In this document: positions 15,763-23,424 of the stretch, piece by piece
Numbering within the stretch: position 1 is the first letter of the stretch
How the letters are laid out: every line of letters begins with the position of its first letter
Origin: Rhodococcus sp. UNC23MFCrub1.1
Lineage (GTDB): Bacteria > Actinomycetota > Actinomycetes > Mycobacteriales > Mycobacteriaceae
Assembly: GCF_000686025.1 (NCBI RefSeq)
Contig: NZ_JMLQ01000004.1
Span: forward strand, 124,001 to 188,000
DNA length: 64,000 nt
Direction: 5' to 3'
Translations under genes and position numbers: made by a program
The notes under the pieces: generated by a model
Database searches by the model: none
What the model saw: only the letters and a program-made list of their open reading frames with translations
What the model was told of the DNA's origin: nothing

Positions 15763-16344
15763 ATGACATCCGAGGTCGCCTGGACGCCGAAGGCGCGTGC
15801 CGTGCTGGCCGCGGCCGACGAGCTGTTCTACGAGCAGGGCATTCACGCGGTCGGCGTCGACACGATCGCGGCGCGAGCCGGCGTCACGAAGAAGACGTTG
15901 TACGACCGCTTCGAGTCCAAGGAACGGCTCGTCGTGGAGTACCTGCGGGAACGTGACCGTCAGTGGCGCGAGTTCCTCGCCGTCCGGCTGGGTGCCGTCT
16001 CCGCCGACGACGCCGGCGATCGGATCGATGCGGTGTTCGTCGCCTCGGCCGAGTGGACGGCGCAGCGAAGTGGCAAGGGATGCAGCATGGTCAACGCGCA
16101 CGCGGAGATCAGCGACCCCGCCCACCCGGCCTTTCCGGTGATCATCGGCCAGAAGCGCTGGATGGCCGATCTGTTCGTCGACATCCTCGCGGCCGCAGGC
16201 GTGCCCGACCCGGTGGGCACGGCCGACCTGCTGATGCTCGTGCACGAGGGCGCGCTGGTGTGCGCGGGAATGGGAGTGGTCGAGCGGCCCTTCGACCGTG
16301 CGCGTGCTGCCGCGCGTCTACTCCTCGAGCCCACCGGCCGGTGA
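15763..16344 (+). CDS. TetR-family regulator of the divergent DMT exporter
   Basis: The 193-residue protein has an N-terminal TetR helix-turn-helix (IHAVGVDTIAARAGVTKKTL, YDRFESKERL). A C-terminal ligand domain of the TetR_C_33/AcrR type follows, including GKGCSMVNAHAEISDPAHP. Its leaderless start at 15763 follows TATAGT by 7 nt, and the -10 overlaps one operator, so the gene should repress itself. The 3' end overlaps the convergent luciferase-like gene by 27 bp. Confidence 0.9.
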   Translation: MTSEVAWTPKARAVLAAADELFYEQGIHAVGVDTIAARAGVTKKTLYDRFESKERLVVEYLRERDRQWREFLAVRLGAVSADDAGDRIDAVFVASAEWTAQRSGKGCSMVNAHAEISDPAHPAFPVIIGQKRWMADLFVDILAAAGVPDPVGTADLLMLVHEGALVCAGMGVVERPFDRARAAARLLLEPTGR

Positions 16345-17343
16345 CCACCCGAGCGCCGGCCCGAGCGTCGTCGCCATGTCGGTGAGAATCTGCACGTAGT
16401 CGTCGGGGTCGAAGCTGAAAGGCAGAGCGAACGCCACCTCGTCGATCTCCCGGAAGGCTGCGCGCGCCTGCAACTGCTCCACGAGCTGCTCGGTGGTGCC
16501 CACCAGATCGGGAGCGAACAGCAGGCGGGCCGGGCCGACCGGTGACCGGGTGCGGCCCAGACGGGCATCGGCGTACTCCTGGTAGCGGGCACGCTGGCTC
16601 GATGTGGCCGAGTCGGTCGGAATCACCACCAAGCCCTGCGAGACCCGAGCACCGTTCCCCGCCGAGTGTGCCGAGCGGAAAGCCTCGATGTGGGAGAGCT
16701 GGATGCGGTCGAAGTCGTCGTCCTCCTCGGCCTTCACGACGCTGCTCGTCAGGAAGTTCATACCGTTCGCGCCGGCCCAGCGAGCCGACCCGAGCGACGC
16801 TCCGCCGTACCACATCCGGGACGCGAGACCGGGCGAATGAGGCTGTGCGCGTGAGGAATGCACCTCGATGCCGTCCATCCCCTCGAAGTCCGTCAGACGA
16901 TCGCCTCGGATCGCGGCGAGGAGCCGCTCGACCCGGGCGTAGCTGAAGTCCTCCCGATCGGCGGTGTCGGGGTACAGCGCATCCCTGAGCCGGTCGAAGT
17001 TCATCGGCGGGCCCACGCTGACCCCGGGATTCAGGCGCCCGCCGGACAGGATGTCGACGGTGGCGAGGTCCTCGGCCAGCCGCACCGGGTTCTCCCACCC
17101 CAGCGGAGTCACGGCGGTGCCGAACTCGATCCGCGAGGTCCGCTGCGATGCGGCGGCCAGCACGGCGACGGGGGAGGAGATGCCGTACTGCAGGTGGCGA
17201 TGCCGCAACCAGGCGCTGTCGAAGCCGAGACGTTCGCCCAGCTCGATGATCGCGAGCGTCGACTCGTGCCCGGCCGCGGGGTCGTCCCCGTCGAACAGTC
17301 CGATCGTGAGAAAACCCATCCTGCGAAGCGGTCTCGGGTGCAT
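16318..17343 (-). CDS. LLM-class (luciferase-like) flavin-dependent monooxygenase
   Basis: The protein has the bacterial luciferase-like TIM barrel: RIEFGTAVTPLGWENPVRLA, a NPGVSVGPP segment, and WYGGASLGSARWAG. Members use F420 or FMNH2. The subclass and substrate cannot be fixed here. Two starts are plausible. ATG 17343 follows a gggggga stretch. ATG 17319 (MGFLTIGLFDGDD) matches the usual family N-terminus. I give the longer form. The 3' end overlaps the convergent TetR gene. Confidence 0.82.
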   Translation of the reverse strand: MHPRPLRRMGFLTIGLFDGDDPAAGHESTLAIIELGERLGFDSAWLRHRHLQYGISSPVAVLAAASQRTSRIEFGTAVTPLGWENPVRLAEDLATVDILSGGRLNPGVSVGPPMNFDRLRDALYPDTADREDFSYARVERLLAAIRGDRLTDFEGMDGIEVHSSRAQPHSPGLASRMWYGGASLGSARWAGANGMNFLTSSVVKAEEDDDFDRIQLSHIEAFRSAHSAGNGARVSQGLVVIPTDSATSSQRARYQEYADARLGRTRSPVGPARLLFAPDLVGTTEQLVEQLQARAAFREIDEVAFALPFSFDPDDYVQILTDMATTLGPALGWSPAGGLEE

Positions 17344-17425
17344 GGGTCCATGATCCCCCCGTGAGCCTTTCGCGCATCCCCGAGTACGCAAACCGCGCAC
17401 GGGGGCGAAGCCCTATGATCACGCG

Positions 17426-18088
17426 ATGACCGATCACGATCATGTTGCCGCTCGCCGAGAGATCACGTCCGCCCTACTGGCGGCCTTCGAACGTCGTCAC
17501 GAGGTGCTCGACGTCATCGTCGAGGCCGAGACCCGGCCCGACGCCGTGGAGGCGATCGCCACCCTGCTCGGCACGTCACGGTTGGGCGGCGAGGCCGTCA
17601 TGGGCATGTCGTTCGCCAGCCTCACCAAGGACGCCCGCCGGAGCAACGCCGCCGAGCTCGAGGACTTGGACAGCCGCCTGAACTTCACGTTGGCCGAGCG
17701 TCCCGCCAGCGCGGGAGAGACCCTGGTGCTGGAAGCGTTCTCGGACGACGACCGCGACCTGTTCGCCGCCCGCCTCGCGGACGTCGGTTCCGCGGGTGAC
17801 GGATCCGGCGGAGCGGCCGGTGATCTGGACACCGAGCTGGCGGCGGCACGGGACCGCCTCGACTCCGAGCAGGCCGCGTGGTTCGTCGCACGCGAGGGCG
17901 CGGAGAAGGTGGGCATCGTCTTCGGCGAGCTCGCCGGTGGCGACATCGACCTCCGGGTGTGGATCCACCCCGGACACCGGAAGAAGGGCTACGGCACTGC
18001 GGCGCTGCGGAAGTCGCGCGCCGAGATGGCGGCGGTGTTCCCGGGGGTGCCCATGATCGTGCGCACCCCCGGGGTCCAGCCGTCCTGA
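17426..18088 (+). CDS. GNAT acetyltransferase with a GyrA-like N-terminal segment
   Basis: The C-terminal third of this 220-residue protein has a GNAT acetyl-CoA motif (VWIHPGHRKKGYGTAALR, about residues 176-193) and surrounding strands. The first 80 residues (RREITSALLAAFERRHEVLD ... ALTK-like MSFASLTKDARRSNAAELED) resemble the coiled-coil and dimer-gate region of GyrA/ParC that precedes the C-terminal beta-propeller. A role for that part is unknown. It may dimerise or contact gyrase or DNA. TATGAT stands 6 nt before the ATG, so the transcript is probably leaderless. Confidence 0.75.
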   Translation: MTDHDHVAARREITSALLAAFERRHEVLDVIVEAETRPDAVEAIATLLGTSRLGGEAVMGMSFASLTKDARRSNAAELEDLDSRLNFTLAERPASAGETLVLEAFSDDDRDLFAARLADVGSAGDGSGGAAGDLDTELAAARDRLDSEQAAWFVAREGAEKVGIVFGELAGGDIDLRVWIHPGHRKKGYGTAALRKSRAEMAAVFPGVPMIVRTPGVQPS

Positions 18089-18107
18089 CACATCTCGTGA
18101 GAGGCGA

Positions 18108-18980
18108 TCAGGCCCGGTACTTCTCGACGTACCGGGTCATCGTCTCGAGCTGGTAGCGGGAGACGTCGTGGGCGTTCTCGTTCTCGGCGAACACACTCGA
18201 CACCATGACGGTGTCGTTGTCGTAGAACCCGAGTGAGCCGAGGCCGCCGAAGAACCGGTCCCAGTCGACGTCGCCGTCGCCGATCTTCAGGTGCTGGTGC
18301 ACCCGCACCGCGTTGCCGGGTGGGTTGGTGATGTACCGCAACCCGTGCGAACGGTGATGATCCATCGTGTCCGCCACGTGCACAAGACGCACCATGTCCC
18401 CGGCGGCGGCCATGATCGCCGGCAGGTCACCACCCATGTGGAACTGGTGGCACGCCACGATCACCATCCCGATGTTCGGGGAATTGACCCCGCGGATGGT
18501 GCGGATCGCGGCGAGCCCGTCCTCGACGAAATCGTCCGGATGCGGATCGATCAGGACGTCGAGACCCTCGCGCTCGATGATGGGGACCAGTTCCTCCATC
18601 GACCGGTAGAACGCCCGCTCGGACTCCTCCGGCTTCTCCGGTCGACCGGAGAACTCGGTGTTCATCGTCGACACCCCGAGGTCGACGGTGATCTGGATGG
18701 CCCGCTTCCAGTACCGCACGGCCGCCTCGCGGGCGTCCTCGTCGGGACCGGACCACCGCAGCACCGGCAACACCGACGCGATCCCGACGCCGGCGTCCGA
18801 GCACGCCTTGCGGAACTTCGCGACCAACCCGTCATCGGCCTTGGGATGGTTGAAGAACGGGATCATGTCCACGTGCGGGGTGAGCTGCAACCACTCGTAC
18901 CCCAGATCGGCCACCACGGCGGGCAGCTCGAGCAGCGAATGCGAATGATGAAACGGCGTCGGATCGAGCGCGATCTTCAT
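18108..18980 (-). CDS. Sugar phosphate isomerase/epimerase-like TIM barrel protein
   Basis: This 290-residue xylose-isomerase-like TIM barrel protein has metal-ligand type motifs: LIDPHPDDFVEDG, MVIVACHQFHMGG and LVHVADTMDHHRSHG. It is the third gene of the operon, 1 bp after the dehydrogenase stop. With an IolE-like protein and an inositol-type dehydrogenase beside it, it probably isomerises or epimerises a keto-inositol or a related keto sugar. The exact step is uncertain. The start at 18980 (MKIALDPTPFHHS) matches the first beta strand of the barrel. Confidence 0.78.
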   Translation of the reverse strand: MKIALDPTPFHHSHSLLELPAVVADLGYEWLQLTPHVDMIPFFNHPKADDGLVAKFRKACSDAGVGIASVLPVLRWSGPDEDAREAAVRYWKRAIQITVDLGVSTMNTEFSGRPEKPEESERAFYRSMEELVPIIEREGLDVLIDPHPDDFVEDGLAAIRTIRGVNSPNIGMVIVACHQFHMGGDLPAIMAAAGDMVRLVHVADTMDHHRSHGLRYITNPPGNAVRVHQHLKIGDGDVDWDRFFGGLGSLGFYDNDTVMVSSVFAENENAHDVSRYQLETMTRYVEKYRA

Positions 18981-18981
18981 C

Positions 18982-20016
18982 TCAGGCTCCGACGATGGAC
19001 GAGCGCTGCACCATCTCGACGGCGACCGGGGCACCGGACTCGAGCGACTTCACGCCGGCCTCGCACACCGCGGCTGCAGCGTATCCGTCCCACGCTCCGG
19101 GGCCGTCGACGTAGTTGCCCGTCTCGGCGCCGGCCTTCACCGCGTCGACCCAGCGCTGGATCTCGGTGTCGTAGGCCTGGCCGAAGCGCTGCACGAAGCC
19201 GGGAGTGATGGTGCCGCCCCAGGTTCCAGGAGCGGACTTGCGGACGAGGCCGACGTCGAGACCGATCATCGCGCTGCCGTGCTCGGCCACGACCTCGGTG
19301 CGCACCTCGTAGGCGACGCCGGTGGTGACGAACACCTCGGCGTCGACGTGTCGACCGGACTCCGTGGTGAAGATGGCGATCTGCGGATCCCGCAGGCCCT
19401 GCGGTGCCGACGGATTGGCCGACGGGCTGATGATCTGCACCGACGTGATCTCCTCGTCGAGGAGGAAGCGCGTGACGTCCACCTCGTGCACCAGCGAGTC
19501 GCGCACGATCATCGCGCTGTCGAAGTGCGGCGGCACGGCGGGGTTGCGGTGTGCGCAGTGCACCACCAGCGGACGGCCGAGCTCGCCGGAATCGATGAGT
19601 GCCTTGAGCTGGTCGTACTCGGTGTCGAAGCGGCGCATGAATCCGACCTGGATGAGCTTCTTGCCCAGCGCGGCCTCGGCTTCCACGACGGCGAGGGACG
19701 TGGCCACATCGGTGGTCAGCGGCTTCTCGCACATGACGGGCTTGCCGTGCTCGAGACACGCGAGAAGCTGCTTCTCGTGGGTCGGGCCGGGAGTGGCCAG
19801 GACGACGGCGTCGACCTCGGGGTCGGCGATCGCGTCGAGGGGATCCTCGACGACGCGGCAGCCGGGGATGGTCGCGGCGAGTTCGTGGGCCTTCGCGCTG
19901 ACGTAGTCGTTGATCACGGCGACGCGGGCGCCGGTGATCTTCGAGGTGATGCGGGCGACGTGATCGGCACCCATCATGCCGACACCCAGGACCGCGATGC
20001 GGAGTTCGGTGGTCAT
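18982..20016 (-). CDS. iolG: Inositol 2-dehydrogenase-type oxidoreductase (Gfo/Idh/MocA)
   Basis: The 344-residue protein begins with a Rossmann NAD(P) motif ([15 protein letters not shown]). It has the family signature CEKPLTTDV with the catalytic Lys, and [13 protein letters not shown] with a substrate-binding His/Asp. This matches IolG-like inositol dehydrogenases, which oxidise myo-inositol to scyllo-inosose with NAD. It is the second gene of a three-gene operon with two TIM barrel enzymes, downstream of a LacI-type regulator. Another polyol or sugar substrate is possible, so the symbol is tentative. Confidence 0.78.
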   Translation of the reverse strand: MTTELRIAVLGVGMMGADHVARITSKITGARVAVINDYVSAKAHELAATIPGCRVVEDPLDAIADPEVDAVVLATPGPTHEKQLLACLEHGKPVMCEKPLTTDVATSLAVVEAEAALGKKLIQVGFMRRFDTEYDQLKALIDSGELGRPLVVHCAHRNPAVPPHFDSAMIVRDSLVHEVDVTRFLLDEEITSVQIISPSANPSAPQGLRDPQIAIFTTESGRHVDAEVFVTTGVAYEVRTEVVAEHGSAMIGLDVGLVRKSAPGTWGGTITPGFVQRFGQAYDTEIQRWVDAVKAGAETGNYVDGPGAWDGYAAAAVCEAGVKSLESGAPVAVEMVQRSSIVGA

Positions 20017-20051
20017 CGTGTCAATCCGTTTCTGTAGGTGCGAAAGTGTGG

Positions 20052-20975
20052 TCAGGCGAACGTGACGGCGGGAATGCCGCAGGAGCCCAGGTACTTCCGG
20101 GTGCGCTGCGCGATCGGCAGGGGAGCGTCGACGGCGCACGGGTACATGTCCTGCTCGACGATCGCGAAGATGTCCGCGGTGAGCTTGCCGTCGTCCGCGA
20201 GGCGCTCGATGGTCTTCAGGAGCGGGGGCATGTCCGGGATGCCGAGCGGCGGTTCCGTCATGGCGCCGAGCTTGACGGCCTCGCCGAACGGCAGATCCTC
20301 CGCTGCGACCCTGGCGCGGACCTCCTCGTTCACCTGCTTGAGGTGGAGGTACCCGATGCGCTCGGGCGCCCGCTCGATGATCGCGATGTTGTCACCGCCG
20401 CAGTAGCTGATGTGGCCGGTGTCGAGGCACAGGTTCACGAACTCGCTCGAGGTGCCGTCGAGGAAGCGGTACACGTTCTCCTCGGTGTCGACGTGGCTGT
20501 CGGCGTGCGGGTGGTACTGCGCCTTGACGCCGTACTGCTCGAACATGCGCTTACCGAGCTCGTTCATGCCCTCGGTCTTCTTGCGCCACTGGTCCGCCGT
20601 GAGGTCGCGGTCCTCGAGCACCGCGCCGGTGGAGGGGTCACGCCACATCTCGGGGATGACGACGACGTGCTTGCCGCCGGCGGCGGCGGTCAGCTTGGCG
20701 ACGTCCTCGATCTGAGTCCACACCGCGTCCCACGCGTCGTCCTGATGCAGGTGTTCGAACACCGTGCCGGCCGACAGCTTGAGACCCCGAGAGCCCAACT
20801 CCGACAGCAGCTTCTGCGGATCAGTGGGCAGGTAGCCGTACGGGCCCAGTTCGATCCACTCGTAGCCCGACGCCGACACCTCGTCGAGGAAGCGGCCGTA
20901 CGGGGTCTGCTGAGGATCCTCGGGGAACCACACTCCCCAGGAGTCGGGGGCGGATCCGACGCGAATCGTGCTCAT
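20052..20975 (-). CDS. IolE/IolI-like TIM barrel enzyme (inosose dehydratase or isomerase)
   Basis: The 307-residue xylose-isomerase-like TIM barrel enzyme starts with [20 protein letters not shown] and has [14 protein letters not shown], the hallmark of IolE/IolI-type inosose enzymes. Metal ligands are likely in [35 protein letters not shown] and the C-terminal [10 protein letters not shown]. It is the first gene of the operon. Its start at 20975 lies about 50 bp from the tandem repeats that probably bind the LacI regulator. It could dehydrate or isomerise the keto-inositol made by the dehydrogenase. Confidence 0.8.
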   Translation of the reverse strand: MSTIRVGSAPDSWGVWFPEDPQQTPYGRFLDEVSASGYEWIELGPYGYLPTDPQKLLSELGSRGLKLSAGTVFEHLHQDDAWDAVWTQIEDVAKLTAAAGGKHVVVIPEMWRDPSTGAVLEDRDLTADQWRKKTEGMNELGKRMFEQYGVKAQYHPHADSHVDTEENVYRFLDGTSSEFVNLCLDTGHISYCGGDNIAIIERAPERIGYLHLKQVNEEVRARVAAEDLPFGEAVKLGAMTEPPLGIPDMPPLLKTIERLADDGKLTADIFAIVEQDMYPCAVDAPLPIAQRTRKYLGSCGIPAVTFA

Positions 20976-21023
20976 GTCTCGGGGGTTCCTCTCGAAGAAT
21001 GTCCGGCGCTCGTGCTGTGGCAC

Positions 21024-21049
21024 TAACGCGCTTAAGTAACGCGCTTAAG
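21024..21049. promoter_or_regulatory. Tandem 13-bp repeat: probable LacI operator of the inositol operon
   Basis: TAACGCGCTTAAG occurs twice without a gap, at 21024-21036 and 21037-21049. The repeated CTTAAG is self-complementary, so the pair also reads as an inverted repeat with a 7-nt spacer. A TACTAT hexamer at 21051-21056 follows and may be the -10 of the LacI gene. The site lies between divergent starts (20975 and 21104), so one protein could control both. Confidence 0.7.
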
Positions 21050-21103
21050 CTACTATGAGGTGGATCACGCTTCCGTGTCAAGCCCCGTCCCAGAGGAGTG
21101 CCG

Positions 21104-22138
21104 GTGTCCACGCCGCCCCGCAGCCGCAAGACGACGATGAGTGACGTCGCCGCTCTGGCGGGAGTGTCCCGGACCCTGGTGTCGTTCGTCCTCAGTGGCA
21201 AACCGGGTGCGAGTGACGACACTCGCGACCGTGTCCTCGCCGCTGCGCGCGAACTCGACTATCGACCCGACAACGCTGCGCGACTCCTCGCGCGCGGGCG
21301 GAGCAGGACGTTGGGGGTCGTGATCGACGTGCGACAGCCGTTCCAGGCCGATCTCGTGACCCACATCTATCCCGTGGCCGAGGCGGCCGGGTACGAGGTG
21401 TTGCTGTCCGCGAGCGCGCCCGGCCGGGACGAGACGAAGGCGATCGAGGCGCTGCTCAGCCATCGCTGCGAAGGCGTGATCCTGCTCGGTCCGTCGTCCT
21501 CACCCGAGTACGTCGCGCATCTCGAGGAGCGGGCGGTGGTGGTCATGATCGGACGGGCCCTGCCCGCCACCGACTTCGACATCGTGCGCAGCGCCGACGA
21601 CCACGGAGTGCGTCAGGCGGTCGACCACCTCGTCGGTCTCGGGCACGTGGACATCCACCACGTCGACGGTGGTACCGACTCCGGTGCGACCGAGCGTCGC
21701 GCCGCCTTCCGTGCCGCGATGGACGAGCGCGGTCTTCCCGCCGTGGTGTGGCCGGGTGCGCACACCGAGGAGGCGGGCAGTGCCGCCGGAACGCGCATGG
21801 TCGCCGAGCGGCGGGTGCCCACCGCGGTGATGGCCGGCAACGATCTGTGCGCGGTGGGACTGATGGACGCGTTCCACCGTGCCGGAATCGCTGTGCCCGA
21901 TGATGTCTCGGTAGTGGGATACGATGACAGCGAGCTGGCGCACCTCTCGCGCATCGATCTCACGACCGTCCGGCAGGACGCCGAGGGTCTGGCCGCGACG
22001 GCGGTGCGGTTCGCCATCGCCCGCCTCGAGGACGAGAGCCTCGCGCCCGCCGAGCTGGTGGTCGAGCCGTCACTCGTCGTGCGCGGGAGTACCGGGCCCG
22101 TGCGCACGGTCGCGCGTCAGACGGCCCGGCGCACCTGA
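21104..22138 (+). CDS. LacI-family regulator of the inositol-type operon
   Basis: The 344-residue protein has a LacI HTH (TMSDVAALAGVSRTLVSFVL, hinge YRPDNAARLLARGRSRTLG) and a full periplasmic-binding-like ligand domain. Its C-terminal part contains VMAGNDLCAVGLMDAFHRAG and DVSVVGYDDSELAHL. The GTG at 21104 is favoured over GTG 21098 because gaggag ends 5 nt before it. The tandem repeats upstream are the probable operator. It overlaps the convergent WhiB gene by 22 bp. The inducer is likely inositol-related, by context. Confidence 0.88.
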   Translation: MSTPPRSRKTTMSDVAALAGVSRTLVSFVLSGKPGASDDTRDRVLAAARELDYRPDNAARLLARGRSRTLGVVIDVRQPFQADLVTHIYPVAEAAGYEVLLSASAPGRDETKAIEALLSHRCEGVILLGPSSSPEYVAHLEERAVVVMIGRALPATDFDIVRSADDHGVRQAVDHLVGLGHVDIHHVDGGTDSGATERRAAFRAAMDERGLPAVVWPGAHTEEAGSAAGTRMVAERRVPTAVMAGNDLCAVGLMDAFHRAGIAVPDDVSVVGYDDSELAHLSRIDLTTVRQDAEGLAATAVRFAIARLEDESLAPAELVVEPSLVVRGSTGPVRTVARQTARRT

Positions 22139-22386
22139 CGCCGTTCGCGGGCGGTCAACCCGCCCCACACTCCGTACGGTTCGGCGGACTCGAGAGCCAC
22201 TTCGCGGCACCGAGCGATCACCGGGCAGTGTGCGCACAGCCTCTTCGCGATCTCCTCGCGTTCGCGGGCAGCTCGTCGTCCCTCTCCGGCGGGGGAGAAG
22301 AACAGGTCGCTGCGCTCGCCGCGGCACACCGCGGCGAGACGCCACTGCCCGGAGTCGGTGGAGCTCGTCTCGACGGAGATCGTCAT
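22117..22386 (-). CDS. WhiB-family iron-sulfur transcription factor
   Basis: The 89-residue protein has the four Wbl cysteines (C21; C51 and C54 in LCAHC; C60) that bind a [4Fe-4S] cluster, followed by GVWGGLT and a basic end (ARERRQVRRAV). WhiB proteins are specific to actinobacteria and usually act with the principal sigma factor in redox or stress responses. I cannot assign a numbered WhiB class with confidence. The gene is monocistronic and its 3' end overlaps the LacI gene. No clear ribosome site or leaderless -10 was seen. Confidence 0.92.
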   Translation of the reverse strand: MTISVETSSTDSGQWRLAAVCRGERSDLFFSPAGEGRRAAREREEIAKRLCAHCPVIARCREVALESAEPYGVWGGLTARERRQVRRAV

Positions 22387-22500
22387 GACACACGATGCTG
22401 TCGCAGTGAGAGGGGTCGGCACAGGGTTCGACTCGAGCAGGTCGCAACTCCGCAGAGGCACCCTCGTTTCGACGCGGCCCTCGTCGGTCACCCTCTCGAA

Positions 22501-23421
22501 ATGCAGACGTTCCTCCCCGACCCCGGCTTCGCCCGCAGCGCACAGCTGCTCGACGACAAGCGGCTCGGGAAGCAACGCGTCGAGACCTTCCAGATCCTGC
22601 GCGCCCTGGTATGGCCCTCCTACGGGTGGAAGAACCACCCGGCGGTGGTGATGTGGCGGGGATTCACCCCGGCGCTCGTGGCCTACGGGATCGCGACCTG
22701 CCGGGAGTGGGCGGCCCGCGGGCGGGCGGAGGCCCTGGAGGCACGGCTCCTCGACTACAGCGACGGGCGTGCGTGGACGTACGACGAGTTGCGCGACGAC
22801 GGCCGACTGCCGCCCTGGCTCGGTGACGACTCGGTGCACGCGAGCCATCGTCGCGCCCTGGCCGCGAAGGCGCCGCAGGCGTACCCGGCCGACTGGGCGG
22901 GGGAGACCGGGTACGTCTGGCCCGGATCCCTCTTCCCGCGCTGGCCCCTGACGGTCGGCGACACCACGCCCAGTGCCGTGGTGTCCTCGATGATCGAGAT
23001 GGGCGCGCCCGCAGAGCTGTTCGACCCGGGTACGGAGGAGTGGTCCGCCCTGCGGGCCCTGCACCGTGGCCGATCCGCGCAGGTGCGGACGACGAACCAC
23101 CGTCTGCTGACGGTCGCTGCAGCGCTGGTGCGGCCGGGCCGCACGGCTCTCCTGCTGGACACCGACCCGCTCGCTCCCGACCTCCCGCTGCCCGAACCGT
23201 CCGCCGAGCCGGGCGGCACGGTGTCGGCGTCCGTCGCGCGCGAGCCGACCCCCGAGGACGTCGAGGCGATGCGGGCCGAGGGCCGCGATCCCGGGCGTCT
23301 GCGCGTGTTCCGCCGTGGCGCGACCGTGCGCGATGCCGGGGAGTACGCGCTGGTGGTCACGTCCGGTGCCGCGGTGCCGGGCGAGTTCGCGGCTGTTCCG
23401 TCGCTCCGTCTGACGACGTGA
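22501..23421 (+). CDS. MSMEG_6728 family protein (pyrimidine-dimer-glycosylase-like N-terminus)
   Basis: The 306-residue protein starts MQTFLPDPGFARSAQLLDDK and continues RLGKQRVETFQILRAL and WKNHPAVVMWRGFTPALVAY. This matches what I recall of the MSMEG_6728 family, whose N-terminal part resembles T4 endonuclease V-like pyrimidine dimer glycosylases. The C-terminal half is less conserved and rich in Pro and acidic residues. A role in DNA repair or nucleic acid binding is possible but unproven. It ends 3 bp from the convergent ABC exporter gene. Confidence 0.7.
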   Translation: MQTFLPDPGFARSAQLLDDKRLGKQRVETFQILRALVWPSYGWKNHPAVVMWRGFTPALVAYGIATCREWAARGRAEALEARLLDYSDGRAWTYDELRDDGRLPPWLGDDSVHASHRRALAAKAPQAYPADWAGETGYVWPGSLFPRWPLTVGDTTPSAVVSSMIEMGAPAELFDPGTEEWSALRALHRGRSAQVRTTNHRLLTVAAALVRPGRTALLLDTDPLAPDLPLPEPSAEPGGTVSASVAREPTPEDVEAMRAEGRDPGRLRVFRRGATVRDAGEYALVVTSGAAVPGEFAAVPSLRLTT

Positions 23422-23424
23422 GGA

